Positions 1-13,728 of a stretch of DNA of 64,000 nucleotides are shown one piece after another. Origin of the DNA: Serinus canaria (taxonomy: Eukaryota; Chordata; Aves; Passeriformes; Fringillidae). The stretch is from the NCBI RefSeq assembly GCF_022539315.1, contig NC_066315.1, positions 122,353,874-122,417,873 of the forward strand, read 5' to 3'. The translations under genes were made by a program, and so were the position numbers. A model generated the notes under the pieces. The model did no database searches, had not been told where the DNA came from, and saw nothing but the letters and a program-made list of their open reading frames with translations. The first letter of the stretch is position 1; the number at the start of each line of letters is the position of its first letter.

Positions 1-3000
1 GCTTTTTTCAGTTTCCAGAAAGAATACAAAGGTATACAGTCCAAGTCAATATACAGCTATTACCATTATCATTGATGTAATTAATATCAATGTTACTTAT
101 TATGAAGCTGTATTTGAGTAATTTTTAGATGTCTATAACCATTATGAATTCCACCTTTTGTCCTTCACACCTATTTATAACAAGACCCATAGCATTAGAG
201 CAGACTTATTTAAGAAGCAGAAAATATTATCTTCAAAAGTTAAAATTAGCTGTAGATTAATCCTCATGAATACAGCGGTGTAAGGTGATCCTAAATCAAT
301 TTCCATCAATCTGGGAAGACTGCCCTTTGAATTTTCCAGTTTCCCTCTAATTTCCTACGAATCTGGCATTGTCTTTTAGGGTCTAAATACCCAAGTATTG
401 CCTTTGATTTACTATCTAACCACACATCAGTTACTTTATGTTTTCTGCCTGTGTATAAATCTCTTCCCTCTATAATTTTAATTTACTTTGAAGCAGGCTT
501 CTAATCAGTTAAAAAAGCTTCATCAGACTGACTGTGGGTAGACAGTATGCAGTCAGACCACTGTGCAGGATTTGCTAACTCAAGTGTTGTGTTCAAGGTA
601 TTACAGGATAACACCCTTTAGCTCCCCATAGGAAATGCCCTTCCATCATCTCATGTAACATAATTTCAGGCAGCTTAGGCCTTTAGGAAGTGCCAGGTGC
701 TCTAGATTGACAGCACATGACTGAAGATCCACTGAAAAAAAAACAAGTGTTGGAAAAAGAGAAAGAAAAAGGAGCTACAGTACAAAACTGTGCCCCAAAA
801 TCATTTGTGCCCAAGAAAAATAGTGATAGCAGATTCAGTAAATGAACAATATTTGCCTGTTTGGTTTGCAGAGTTACAAGGAAAACTTCAGTTAATGGAA
901 AATGTTATTTTCACTTGTAACCTGACATTTGACTAGACAGAAAATAAATGCCTATTTCATGCATTATATAGCTGGTCAACATGTTGCTCAGAAGTTTGCA
1001 CTAGAGAAAATTCTCAAATGGTATAGCTAAAGCACTTTGACTATACATTCCTAATGTTACCTCAGATGCACAATTTCTCCAAATAAAGAATACTTAGTAG
1101 AATACAGTCCTCATCCTAAACAAGTCCTGAAAACACAAAACTTATGGCTTTACCTCCCAACCCAACTCCCACACACATGGAAATAAAGCACCTCATTCCA
1201 AAGGGCAAGAAGAAAGTCAATTAAAAGTGAAGTTGTCCATCAGGATGCACTATTTGTATCTCCCCTCGTGAGGACACACTGAACCCCTACCACAAGTGCT
1301 GTTCTCCTGACTTCTCAGCACCAGTTGCAAAGCCCAGACTCCCAATGTGCCCTGCCAGAATTTTCTGTTCTCTTTGCCATTAACCATGGATCATGGCTTA
1401 ATGGTGGGTCACAGAAGGTCCAAAATGAAGAGATGAAGAAGTCATAGAGGAACACACTTAAAAGTTTCTCTGTGGTTTTTTGTGCACTTGCTATTCAATG
1501 TTTTAAATTTCCCTGGATGAAGTGCTATGGTTCTGAGAATAGGACTAAAGTGCTGCTACAGTTAAAGATTATTTTCTTTTTAACAGCATAAGGCCTTTAC
1601 TTTCTACTTTGTAGGGAAAAAAATCTGATTGAAAAGATTATAAAATTTTGTTGCCCCCTTGTTCTGAATTTCCAGTGACAAACAGTATTTACCATTTTAG
1701 AAGACCAATTCCATAATGAAATTCATTTGTAAATCAGTTTTAGACATTTTTTACAGTTCTTAATAATTTATTCATCATTAGTTTTAAAAGATCTTAATAA
1801 ATTATATAAAGGGATACTAAACAGGACAGAAAAACTCTAAGAAGCCCTGCCAGAGTGAGACACAGCAGCTTTTACAGACAACCTGCCCATTCAGGACTGC
1901 ATGGCCCTTTGGCAATCTTTGAAACAGAAGGTTAAGCTGTCAAACCCTGATTAATCTTTTAGTTAAATCCTTTGCTCCTCACTACTAATAAAAATTTGTT
2001 TGGAGCAAATAAAGATACAACCGTACCACAAGTGTTATTACTCCAACTTTGCCACTTGAGGGCAGTCATTTCGTGTCCTGTAATAAAATGGTAATTTAGC
2101 AGCGATTCCCAGGCTGGCACTCGGGCTGCTCTGAGCCAAACTCTGCCATTGATACTCAGAAACCGAAAACAAACACAAATTACCTATTTTGAATTGCTAA
2201 TTTGGTCTGAAATTAATCTCAGTCAAACTTTGGGAGAGAAAGCTAATAAGCTGTGGCAAAATCCACAATCGTGGGATAAGTGCTCAAATGAGAATGCAAA
2301 AAAGGAACAATTTAAAGGGTGCTAAGACAAATTCAGTGGTTTCAATCAACTGGGCCTTAAAAAGATTTGTCCTGAAGTATGTAATGCACTTAAAAGCAAA
2401 ATCTAAGTGCCCTATATCACATTTACACTGCCTGCAAATCCTGAGGGATTTGCCCTGAAGCAACCTCAGCATTGTTAGCAGTTGTGGTTGAGCAAAATGA
2501 ACAGAAGATGGGTGACATTCCTAAAAAAAGAGAGAAGTGAACAACATGTGGGAGATCTTGAGAGCAGGGCAGAATATGGAGAGGCCAAATTATTGTAGAT
2601 TAGCTGTCTCAATTCAGAACTATAAAATACTGACAAACAATAAAGAAATTTGTAAGCTCTTGAAAAGCACAAAGGAATGGAGGAAATGCCAGCCTAGGCT
2701 GCCTAGATAAAATCTTTGTCACACCAACTTAATAGTCATCCATGATAGAATACAGGGTCTCATGAAACAAGAAAGGAGAACTGAGTGTAATATATATCTT
2801 GGCCTTTTTCACATCAACAATAGCTCAGATAGCTGTAGTGAAAAAATGTAAATCATGATTTACCTAAAGCCATAGTCTAGAAAAAACATGCCTGAAAATA
2901 TGTGCATAAAGAAAAGTTATCTAATAATTTACAGTTTCAACAGTAGGATATATTTTGGATTTCTCATTGATTCTGGCACTGCATTCAACCAACACTCCTG

Positions 3001-4890
3001 CTCTGCTCTCGTTTAAAAGTCCCCTCCAGCCACTGTCTCACAGAGTTAATTCAAACACATGATTGTCCTGAATTACTCTGCAAGGCCCACACTCTATGCT
3101 TCCAGCTTCTTTTTCAAAATGTGTTTCTGCATATTCTTAGATTCATTCATCCACACAAAATAACCCTCCTTTTAGCCTAGATGCTCTTGCTCTCTCTGCA
3201 TTACAATCCCCACATATCTTGAACATCTTGCCAGAGAGCTGAACACAGGCCATTTGCTATGAGCCCATGTTATGTAACTTAAATTCTGTATACTTTTACA
3301 TTGAGATACTCATTTCTATTAAAGGGCTTCTTTCTGTTCTCTATTTTTTTTTAATTTTCAGTAGAAAGATATATTGTTTTGCAAGACAGCCAAAGAAATT
3401 TTTTAAGCAAACTCTGGTTTTGTGGCTATTAATGGATTGCTCTCTTTGCACAAAATTCTTCACACCATGAGTGTGAAACACTTCCATGTGCTCTGTGGCA
3501 AATGTGAACTACATATGTATCCAGTGAGGACAGTCCTTGGATTCCATCATTTTCTCTATACTGAAGCTACTGCAAAGGCCTAATTGACACCTCCTATTGC
3601 CCACAAGGCAGCAGTAGGAGGTGAATGGATGCCAGAGACTGCTTCATGTCACTGTCAATAACTGCTCTCAACTTTGATTCTTACTGTAGCTTAAAGAGTG
3701 TGAATTCAGTTCCACTGATGGCAAAACTGACAATTCGAAAGAAGAGGGGTAATAAATTTTACTAAAATATTAATATTGTGCTGGAAAGACAAATGCTTTT
3801 CTTAATACACAGAATCCAGATTCTACAATATGAATCAGACTATAGTGAAGATGTTCAGGTTTTCAGTTCTTAAATGACCTTCAGAAAATCTCTTGAAAGA
3901 ACAAAAGAAAGCTTGTGACAGTGTGAGTACCACAAGCATCTGAAAGGATGAGCAGATCCTGATTGAAGGCAGCATCACATTTATTGACACTGCAGATATC
4001 ACCTCCTCAAAAGGACTCAGAGATCTTATGAAAAGCAGTCAAATTGATATGATTCATATTGTATTTGGAACTTTCATTTAACATGAAGTAGGTATATCAT
4101 TAAAATCTGCATTGTATTTGCAATGGTGGACTATCAAGGTTATCCAGAACACTGGAAGACAAGGAGAGAGGGAGGCAGAAAGGGAGGCAGGGAAGAAGCA
4201 TGGGAGAAGAAAATTGTTTGGTTTTCATCTTGTTATCCCACACCAAAATAATTTCATGTGATCTAGCCATACAGCTGAGGGCTACGTGGTTTTAGCAGGA
4301 CACCAGAAGGCAAACCAACCCAGCAATGGCTGGACATTACTGCCTCACCCAGGAAAGACATCATACTACTATTTTAAAGAATTACACTTTCTGAGCTGAC
4401 CCAGTTATTCTGCCTCATTGCTCAGTGGCCCATAGTGGTTTTAAATACAGTTTGCAATCTTCCTTGAGATGGAGGAGGGTGACTGTTAAACATAGGAACA
4501 AACCTTCTGAAAGTTCTGAAAAGAGGTGGGGAAGCATTTTGGACACAGATTGTCAGCCTGACCATACAGTCTGCATTGTTTAAATACTCTGGAATTCAGA
4601 CACAGCAATGGTTCAATTAAATAATTTTGCAAGAAAAGTTTTAAAGTGTTTATTTAGTACTGAGAATAAAACCATTTATATTTCATTATAACTAAGCACC
4701 AGCTTAATTAAAGACTCTAAGTTCCAAAACCACATTGCCCCAAAATACATTTCCTCTTCCTTATAACTTGTGAATCTGATTCTCCAATACTTGCCAAAAT
4801 AAATCTTTTCTGTGCTCTTCTTTTAACAGGAATAGTAAAAAATGGTGTTCAAAATTTTGAAGGTAACACTGTTTCCACAGCATTAAAATC
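1..4890. other. Intergenic, no gene recognised
   Basis: AT-rich sequence with stop codons in all frames. The open frames are all short (under about 80 codons) and none resembles a known protein. I see no splice-flanked coding exon, RNA gene or clear transposon end. Gene order around PKIA in other vertebrates, with a large gene-poor interval upstream, fits this being upstream intergenic DNA. Confidence 0.6.
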
Positions 4891-4894
4891 ATGG

Positions 4895-6287
4895 AAACAG
4901 AATATACTGAGTTGGAAGGATCCATCAGGATCATTGGCACCAGCTCCTGGCCCTGCACAGAACATCCCCAAGAGACACACCATGTGCCTGACAACACTGC
5001 CCAAACACTTCCTGAACTCTGTCAGGCTTGGTGCTGTGACCACTTCCCTGGGCAGCCTGCTCCAGGGCACAGCAATCCTCTGCACTGTGTGGGTTCAAAG
5101 ATCCAACCTAAACCTCCCCTGACACAACTTCTGGCCATTCCCGCAGGACCTGTCACTGGTCACCAGAGAAAAGAGATCAGTGCCTGCCCCTCCACTTCCT
5201 CACATGAGAAAGTTGTAACTTCAGTGAGGTGTCCCTTCACCCTCCTCTAGGCTGAGCAGACCAGGTGACCCCAGCTGCTCCTCACATGGCTTCTCCTCAA
5301 GGCCCTTCACCATCCTCATTGCCCTCCTTTGGACACTCTCTAATAGTTTAATATTAATGTTTTTATATCCTGGTGCCCAAAGCTGCCCCCAGCACTCATG
5401 GTAAGGCCGCCCCAGTGCAGAGCAGAGGAGGACAATCCCCTCCCTTGCCCAGCTGGTGATGCTGTGTCTGGTGTACCCCAGGACACAGCTGGCCCTCCTG
5501 GCTGCCAGGGCACTGCTGACTCAAGGTCAACTTGCCATCAACCAGGACAGCCAGGTTCTCTTCCAGGGTGCTGCTCTCCAGCCTCTCATTCCCCAGTCTC
5601 TACCCACAATCAGGGCTGCCCCATCCTAGATGCAGAATCTGGCTCTTGCTCTTTTTAAACCTCATACAACTGGTGATCGTCCATTTCTTTAATTTTTCGT
5701 GGTCTCACTGCTTGGCCTGTCTGATCTCAAGTGTGTTGACAGCTTCTTCTAATTGGGTATTGTCAGCAAACCTAATATTGCTTTAAGTCCTGCCTCCATG
5801 TCATTTATGGAGATATTGAAGAGCACAGGGCTGAGGATGGAGCCCTGCAGAACCCTACCAGTGATAGGTCGATCTGATGCTGCCCCATTCACTGTAACCC
5901 TCTGTCCCCAAGCCGTGAGCCAGCTGCTCACCCATCCCATGATGTGTTTATCCAACTGTGGGCTGGACATTTTGTTCAGCAACACACTGTAAGACATGGT
6001 ATCAAAACTTTGTTGAAGTCCAAAAATATTACAACTACTGGCTTTCCTTGATCAGCTGGGTGGGTCACCCTGTCATAGAAGGAAATTCAACAAGCAGGAC
6101 TTTCCCCTCATGAAGTTGTGCTGGCTGTGACCAATGACTGTGTTGTCCTTCAGGTGTTTGTCAATACCTCCCAGAATAATCTCTTCCACGATTTTACCAG
6201 GCACTGAAGTGAGACTGACAGGCCTGTAGTTTCTGGAGTCCTCCTTGCCCTTCTTGAAAATCAGAACATTAGCCAGCTTCCAGTATT
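4895..6287 (-). mobile_element. CR1 LINE, 5'-truncated, reverse-transcriptase remnant
   Basis: Read on the minus strand, this is the 3' part of a CR1 non-LTR retrotransposon. Near 5997-5750 the frame contains LQGSILSPVLFNISINDM, matching the PQGSVLGPVLFNIFINDL block of CR1 reverse transcriptase. Just downstream, in another frame near 5763-5720, is FADNTQLEEAVNT, the degenerate YADD/FADD catalytic block with the second Asp changed to Asn. MRFKKSKSQILHLG near 5670-5630 matches the following conserved CR1 segment. Near 5085-4960, RLPREVVTAPSLTEFRK matches the CR1 C-terminus (RLPREVVESPSLEVFK). The low-coordinate end (about 4895-4950) is the CR1 3' terminus. Frameshifts, stops and the altered catalytic Asp show it is dead. 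Forward-strand open frames here are antisense shadows. Confidence 0.9.
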
Positions 6288-6835
6288 GATAAAGGGCTGT
6301 TTTATCACCTTTCTAATTTTCATCATGATCTAATTTACTTTTGATGTAAATTATGATGCTTTTTGACACCAAATACTTAATCACAAGTTCTTACTGCATT
6401 TGGCTTCTTGGCAGCATGTATATTCTTGTGCATCTATTTAGGAGAAATACAGCTAACTGCAAGCCTTGTGATAGAAAGGTATTACAGTTTTTAGTAAAAC
6501 AGATGCATTAGCATCACTAATTTGAAAGTATTCTTCCTCTCCAGGATATCACAAGAAATCTTGTATGATTGCTTTAGATCGTTGGCTAATGTAAGTCTAC
6601 ATTGTATTTGGATGGGATTCAGCAATTCTGCAGTAGAGTCATGCATGGTCTAACATCAAGAAAATGTGGGCAAATTATCCACTGCTCAAAGAAATGCATA
6701 GCTTACAGTACCTAAATAAGACCACATGCCTCTTATGAAAAGTCAATCAAAACACTGATTTTAGAACGGATTCAGAATTTCAGATTGCATTACTAAGGTA
6801 AAGGGCACAGCTGGACAAATGCACCAAATATTTAT

Positions 6836-6886
6836 ATTTTACCAGCCTTTTTCATTCCCTTATTTTACCAGCCTTTTTCATTCCCT
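6836..6886. repeat. 26-bp tandem duplication
   Basis: A 26-base unit beginning ATTTTACCAGCCTTTTTCAT occurs twice in direct succession (6836-6861 and 6862-6886), virtually identical. It looks like a recent replication-slippage duplication. Confidence 0.9.
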
Positions 6887-7587
6887 ATTTTCCACATCTG
6901 CTCCTCCTCAAATCTCCTAAATCCCTCCCTTTTCATCTTTGGTTCCTGCTCAGAATCCTGAGACTTGTCTCATCCCAAGATGCTGTTCCTCTGCATCCCA
7001 TCATGTGTCCCATCACAAGGCACTGAACCCTCTTAGTCTGAAAGGTGGAGACCTACTCCCAGTGAGTCATGATGATGGATTTTATGCCTGGTTACTGGGG
7101 CTGGGGTTCTCCTGGGGCAGCCATCAGCTTTGTGAGATATTACTCTGTCTGCAAATTAATGGAGAATAAAAACAAATATTCACTTCTAGCTAATTGTCCA
7201 TTTCCTACAGATCAAAATGCACTATAAGTCATTAAATGATCCTGCCAGTATATTTCATATTTCTGTCTCATCTACCAAAATTTCAGCATAATGGGAGCTA
7301 AGTCATTTTGCTAGTTTTAGACACTTAGAAAAGTTATGTGTGTCCCTGAAAGCAGCATAAAATGTTTTGTTACTTTCCAATATTAAATTTATCCCTTGAG
7401 AAGAAACTGCAATTTTTAGCCTCTCTAAAGATGAAGAAGAGGGATTGGAAGAAACTTTCCATGACTGAGAACTGAGAACAGTTCCCATTTATTTAATGAC
7501 ATAATGCATTGATGGTTAAGCACCAAAGGAAAGTTGATAGCAAATTATTTTTTCACAAATTTAATACACCTTAAGCAACACATATTT

Positions 7588-7606
7588 CAACAACAACAAC
7601 AACAAA
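7588..7606. repeat. CAA trinucleotide run
   Basis: About six CAA units in a row followed by AAAC. A short microsatellite with no associated gene. Confidence 0.8.
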
Positions 7607-8473
7607 ACAGAAAGAAATTTACTTTAGCAATATACTCTCAAACTTAAGGTAGCTCAATATAGCTTTCAAACTTAACATTAATGTGTCAGAAAAAAAAAAA
7701 TACAAATCAAACTCCAAACTCCAGTATAAAGTAACAGCTTTACGTCTCACAAAACTGTTACAATTATGAAAAGGTTTGTCTGAAAGAAGACGTACTATAG
7801 ATTGTTTGCATTTTAACTGAGAGTCAGCAGAGTATGAAAATTAGGAAATTAGGAATTTTCCTATCTTTATATCAGATTTTCTTGAGTAAACAGTCTTGGG
7901 AAGACTGCAGAATCCTGCTAAATATTAATTCTGCTCAGGTCGAATTTCAAACTGATTTAAACTCCATATTTATATACTAAATGTTTTTTGGGGGGGTGAT
8001 CTTTTGAAATACATTAAAAATGCATACTAAAACTGAAAACCATTTAAACAGCAATAGGACACATGCTGAATTGTATAAAGAGGAACAAGAAAAAAATATA
8101 TAATCGAGAGGAAAGGTCCTAATACTTTGAAAAAAATGGCAGTTTTTTCTATAATGACCTTTTTAAACATCATCTTCATATTCTTCAATTTTTCCTTGTA
8201 TCTCTGTGTTTTTTCCCCATCTCTCTGGAAGATTCTGAGACCTCTGCAAGATCCCAGCAGCTCTGACAGTAATTCCTTACCATGCAGACACAGGTGTTCA
8301 GTGTTCCATGAAGGATGAATTAGTCAATGACACATTGTTTCTGCAATATTGTAACTTAGCAAAGTTACTTATAGACCCAGAATCTGATTTTAAACTGTTT
8401 TTCTTCTTTTATATCATCATCCATTAGCCCACTTAGTTATATGTAATAGTGAAGAGAATTTTCACAAAATTAT

Positions 8474-8600
8474 TTATGTTGGAAAAGATCAAGTCCAACC
8501 TTTAACTGACTTTACCACAAACAAGTTCATAGTTCCTTTCAGCCAACACAAAACAGCCAATCTGAGTTCAGTTTTTCCAAGGTGCCATCCCTGTCAGCTA
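8474..8600 (-). mobile_element. Decayed CR1 3' end fragment
   Basis: The stretch TTGGAAAAGATCAAGTCCAACC matches the reverse complement of the CR1 3' terminal block. The flanking 100 bases are only loosely CR1-like. It is a short, old fragment with no coding content, and its outer boundary is uncertain. Confidence 0.5.
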
Positions 8601-8762
8601 CAGACTTTGCTTTAGGTTGTTGGCATGTGCATAGGCCTTCAACAGCTGCTTTACTATCATTGTTCATTTGATGTCACAACAGCCATACTATGAATATTAC
8701 ATTTCTCAATCTTTGAGGACGTTACAAAGTAAAATCTCATATGCTTTTCCTACAACAGTGAA

Positions 8763-8774
8763 GGGGGGGGGGGG
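8763..8774. repeat. Homopolymer of 12 G
   Basis: Twelve consecutive G in AT-rich surroundings. It is a possible sequencing-length uncertainty or a G-run structural element. Confidence 0.9.
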
Positions 8775-10289
8775 TCCAGGATTGCACTTTTCAACAAAAT
8801 TGCTGACAACAAAAATATCTTAAAATGTCAATATGGGCTTAGACCCTGTCGAGTGCTTTTGGGTTTATGCATAAACAGGAACTTTTTCTTGTTTCTGACA
8901 TTATCTTGGGTATACTCTAATTCTTCCATTTTAACACTTCTTCTTTGAATACTAAAGGCTGCAGATTATAACATCAATCCATTAGTTTCTGCACTAAAAA
9001 AATTCAGATCCTGAAAACAACTGTCAATTCCTGAGAGCAAGAACTGAAGTGTGGGTGAATTCCACCAACTACACCCTGTGCAAACAGCATTTTCACAGCA
9101 AGTCAACTACACTGCTCTTGATAAATCTCTTTGCAAAAAAATATAACCAAATAGCAACCAAGGTTTGGAGAGTCCAAATAAATGTTTCTTACTTCCTGTT
9201 ACAGACACACAGGCATAAGGGCCAGAAGCATAATAGTAAAGTTAGCATATGAGATATGTTTCACCACAAAAGAACTCATGTTTTTCATTGTTAATTAATA
9301 AATAAAAAAAATTAGTACCATGTCACATTAGCTTTGTAACATTTATAAATTTTTATTTAATACATTTGCAAGCTAACTAATAAGGATGTCTTAGCATCAC
9401 TTTTCCACATTAATGCCACATTGATGAAATTTGGCTGTGTTTTCTAAAATTTTCACATGGTATATATTAGAAAATTCCACATGCATACAGACAAAGAAAG
9501 ACAAAACTAAATTTTATCAACAGATTAGGGATTATTAAACACAGGGCAAGACATATAACTGGTGAGTATAGTTTACAAATATATGCATTAATAATTGACT
9601 AGGAATAACTCAAAATTTTGCTGTACTAATGTTATTATTTCCATGGTCTCTTCCGAGCTGAAGGATTCTCTTTTGTGTATGGTATATAGATATATTCTAC
9701 TGACTCTTGCAGTTTGAGCAATCCTTTGTAGTTACACTACCATATTACAAACATCACCATTGGGTGATCTCATGTTGACTGGTGTGATTTTGGCAACACA
9801 ACTTTCATGGATTCCAAATCTGGCCTTTGCTTCTTCTTTTTATTGCAGATTCTGTTTTCTGAATTGGAAATTGGCTTGGGGTTTGTTTTGGGTTGCTTGT
9901 TTTTTTCTTTTTTTTTGTATTCTCTCACACTCACGCTACCAAGAATTTAACTTTGTTCTGTAAGTTTTCGTGTGGGTTGACAAATTTACTTTGCTTGGCA
10001 AATTTAAATGACTTTGATAAACATTAGTTCTTTGTGTTTGAGACCCAGGACAAGTCATAACCTGATCTTTTGTAAAACCCCCAGCATTCTTGCATTGTTT
10101 GGTCAGCTGTACTCTTTCTCTATCTTGCTTTCATACTGTCTTTAAAAAGGTTCAATTTATGCATGCCATTCTAGTTTTTCAACTTACTGGAAAAAAAATA
10201 AAAAGTAAGAAGGAGCCAAACCCAAAGTGCATGCAAAATGTTTTGCTGTGCTCATAATAGGCATTTCCAGAGGAGTCAAAACTCCGAGT

Positions 10290-10420
10290 ATCACAGAATG
10301 GCTGGGGTTGAAAGAGAGCTCTGGAGGTGGTCAGGTTACACCCCCTGTCAAAGCACAGTCACCTGAAGCAGGATTGCATCCAGGCAGGTTTTAGTAACTC
10401 CAGAGAACACCCCACAGCCT
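10290..10420 (-). mobile_element. CR1 3' end fragment
   Basis: It begins with TCACAGAATGGCTGGGGTTG and continues with a CCCCCTGTCAAAGCACAGTCACCTGAAGCAGG-like block and 'CATCCAGGCAGG', the typical reverse-complement order of a CR1 3' end. Homology appears to stop after about 10420, so only the terminal 130 bases are present. Confidence 0.7.
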
Positions 10421-10870
10421 CTTTCCTCACTCTCTTTGCTGCTGCTTCTCATTGTGTTCTCTGAAGGACAAGTTGGTGTGATGAAGGCACCCTCCCTGCA
10501 GGGCTGAAGAGCACCATGGTCCAAGCACCACCAACCAGTGTGCCTGGACTGGAACCAGCCCTGCTGGGCAGGCTGTGAGCTCTGTGCTGGGCTGCATCCT
10601 CTCAGGAACAAAGGAGTCCAGGCCTTGTCTCATCAGGAGCCCGAGCTGGGGCAGGACAGAACTAAAACAGCCACAGCCACACAGCTGTTCCTACACCAAG
10701 GGAGGGGGCTGCCTGGAGTCACTCACTCTACACTCTAAAAACACGTGGCCCACCCAAGCCCACTGCCTTCTCCTGCAGCTCTGCTGGTGGCACAGCAGCC
10801 ATCTCAACCTTCCATGGGCCACTGCTCACGGTTCCTGCTCAAGGTCCCAGCATCTGATACCTATAACAAG
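10421..10870. other. GC-rich patch, identity unknown
   Basis: About 450 bases noticeably richer in G+C than the flanks and directly adjoining a CR1 end. Open frames up to 99 codons exist on both strands but resemble no family I know. It could be the body of the same repeat insertion (a diverged CR1 subfamily), a decayed retrocopy, or a regulatory or transcribed island. A donor-like AAG|GTAAGT sits at 10868-10876, directly after the patch. Confidence 0.35.
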
Positions 10871-10919
10871 GTAAGTAATAGATCACATTTAGGCCTCAAA
10901 TGTATTGTATGCTAAAGTC

Positions 10920-11165
10920 CTTTACATATATCCAGCTGTAGCTTAATTATTAGAAGTGTGGTAAGTAGCAATGTTAGACTACTGTCTAAATGGTTGTCTA
11001 TATCAATGTCTAATCACCATCTAAACTATCATTTTAATAAACATTTAAATATTTGCCTATCAATTTAACATAATGGTTGAATTAACATTAAGCTATTCCT
11101 TTATCATCATTTTTCATTCAATCATCAATTAATTACCATTTGATTATCATGACCATTAAAAAAAA
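10920..11165. promoter_or_regulatory. Candidate conserved non-coding element, ATTA/ATCA-rich
   Basis: Dense non-repetitive clustering of homeodomain-type cores (TAATTA, ATTA, ATCAAT, ATCATC), for example CAATCATCAATTAATTACC near 11119-11138. There is no coding potential. This composition is common in ancient enhancers, but conservation cannot be shown from one sequence. Confidence 0.25.
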
Positions 11166-11331
11166 ACTTTTAGTTATCCCCATAATTATGAATACTCTTG
11201 ATACTTTATTTACAACAGTTAGACTTTTTTCTTTTTTAAACATATGGATAATGCAGCTTTTCTTACTTTACTAGATGTCCCAGAGGAAAAAAATTCTTTA
11301 GCCATGAAATTCATACCCTGTATCATATGTA

Positions 11332-11351
11332 TGTGTGTGTGTGTGTGTGTG
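11332..11351. repeat. TG dinucleotide microsatellite
   Basis: About ten uninterrupted TG units, preceded by ATGTA. Confidence 0.95.
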
Positions 11352-13728
11352 AATTTATAGTGCATGTTTCTCACAGAAAACAAGACTGTTTTTCACAATT
11401 ATTTTGCTTCTTCTCCTGAGGCTTGGATTATAGATTTTGATGCATATAAAATCTTCAGGATATTAAAGCACTGGATCTAGAGAGTTCCAAAACAGACATC
11501 CAAGGCATCCACTGCAAAAAATATTCATGCAAAGTGCTCAGACAATACATATATTGTAAATCAAACAAGGGAGGCAACAAACAGAGCTGCCCAGTCCATC
11601 CTAGGAGAAAAAACATGCCTTTGTTTTCCCATGGCATTGCTAGACACAAAGAATGCTGAATAAGTGATGAACTTAGCTTCTGTGTGATTAAGTGCACAAG
11701 CTGTATTTCTGAATTTTAACAGTCAACTGGATGATTTTCAGTAACCTTTGTAATTAAACATTAATTCTTCCATGATGTTCTTTCACATAATGTAGATTTG
11801 AACAGCCACATCCAGCAGCCATCTATGCTATAAGCAGTGAGAGGTCTCAAATATTGTGCTGCTTCAAATCAACAATAATTTCAGGTATCCGACATCAATG
11901 AAATTATGCTTATTAAATATGACACATGATAAATGAATTCAACATAGCCTAAAAAATACTAGTCCTCTGAATGTCTTTATTTCATATCATTGGCATAATC
12001 GAAGGAGGCTAAGTCTTCCCTATATAATCAGCATAAACACCCTTCTCAAAAGACTATTTCTCCAAACACTAAATAAAAAGAGAAATGGAAGAAGAGAAAC
12101 CAAACACAGAAGAACTGATTTTGTCAAGGAATGCTCCCTACACAAATATGCTTTACAGATTTTTCACCTACACAAGCACACAAATACTGCATAAGATTAA
12201 TTCTATCAAGACTTCTTTTACTTGCTAAGTTTTAGTTTCTTCACTCAAGGTTATTCTGTGACAAAGGAAAAAGACTATAAAGTTCCCTGGTAGCCTGTAG
12301 GGAAAAACATCTCCTGAAGGGGAAGAATGGCTACATTTGAATAGCTGAAGACATGCTGGTTCCAAGACCTGTTTTTCATGTGCAGGATTAGGACAGAGAT
12401 TCCTTCACTGTCACCCTCTTACATAAATATTTCCTTCCCTGAGGCTGTATTCAATTTAGAACTGGAATAATGAAAAGTCAGTAACAGCCTGACAGGGACA
12501 GGCACACACAGATAAATTTTGGCACTGTGATTATTTTCTATTTGGTGAAGCTTTGAGGAAACATTTGGAAAAGCTTTAAATTCCCATGCAGACATCATAC
12601 CTACCCAGAATGGCAAGCTGAAGCAGACTTATTCAGCAGATTCCAAACCTTGCTCAAATTTTTATTGTGTTCCATTTCTTCATTGGTAAAGCAGAAATGA
12701 AAGACTCCTTTTCTCTTTCTTCTACCCCTCTATGATTCAGGCTATAAAATACCTGAGATATAAACCCCTATAGACACCATTTATACACTAATGCCTTTGT
12801 AGAGCTGCATGGTGAGATCCATGCCACGCTTTTTAGGGATGTCAGTGCTGTCAGCACCAGTTAACTGCTCTCCAGGCTGCAAGGCAGAATTACTCTAGGG
12901 CTTAAGTAAGCAGGAACAAACTGCAGACTGCATAGGGCTTAGGCAAAAGGCAAGGATTTCCATGCTCAATCTACCCATAACCTCAGTATTTTCATACCAC
13001 AATTTTAGGTATAGAAGGAATTTTAAGGACAGTAAAAGATATTAAGTATTCTCTGGAGAGCCACTCCAACTAGGACTTGAGAAAAAATTTAAATACTGAG
13101 AGTCAAGGCAAGGCAGAATCTACGTGACATGGATGTCATTTTTATCATTATGTGTATGTACAACATCCAAAACATTGTGGGATCCAGACTTCCTTTGAGA
13201 ACTTTACTACATACCAGGGAATGAAAGGACTAGTTTTGTTTCCATAGATTTGCTACTCACATTGCCTACTCAGTTTTAGACAGTATCTCACAGTTTGCCC
13301 AGCAGACTTCCTTCTCAATGAAGATGCAGCAATAATGACAAATCTATGAATAAACAAGTTGATAGACAAGTCTTTTAATTTTGTCTCTTTAAGATAAAAA
13401 CTACATTTAATCAGCTAGCCTAATGAAAATTCCCATAGCTGCAAAATTAACAAAAGAATATTATCTGTGCAGAACATTCACAGATAACCAGCATCAAACA
13501 CTTAGGGCACAGAAATGTTGCTGTGGCTGTTTGTAAAAGGATTTTCTTTAAGGTCTCACTGTCTGATAATTATCTTTGACGTTTCATAAGTCAAGCCAAG
13601 TCCATACTACAAAGATATGTTACATTTTGGAGGTAGTTTTCACTTAGAAAATGGTTTTTACAATAATTAAACAGAACATCATAATCCAAAGTCTCTTAGA
13701 GACATTTGAAATGTAAATAACTGCAAAA

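Noticed and set aside
4891..5992. Plus-strand open frames of 79-119 codons
   Set aside because: They are antisense to the CR1 element, whose reverse-transcriptase motifs are on the minus strand.
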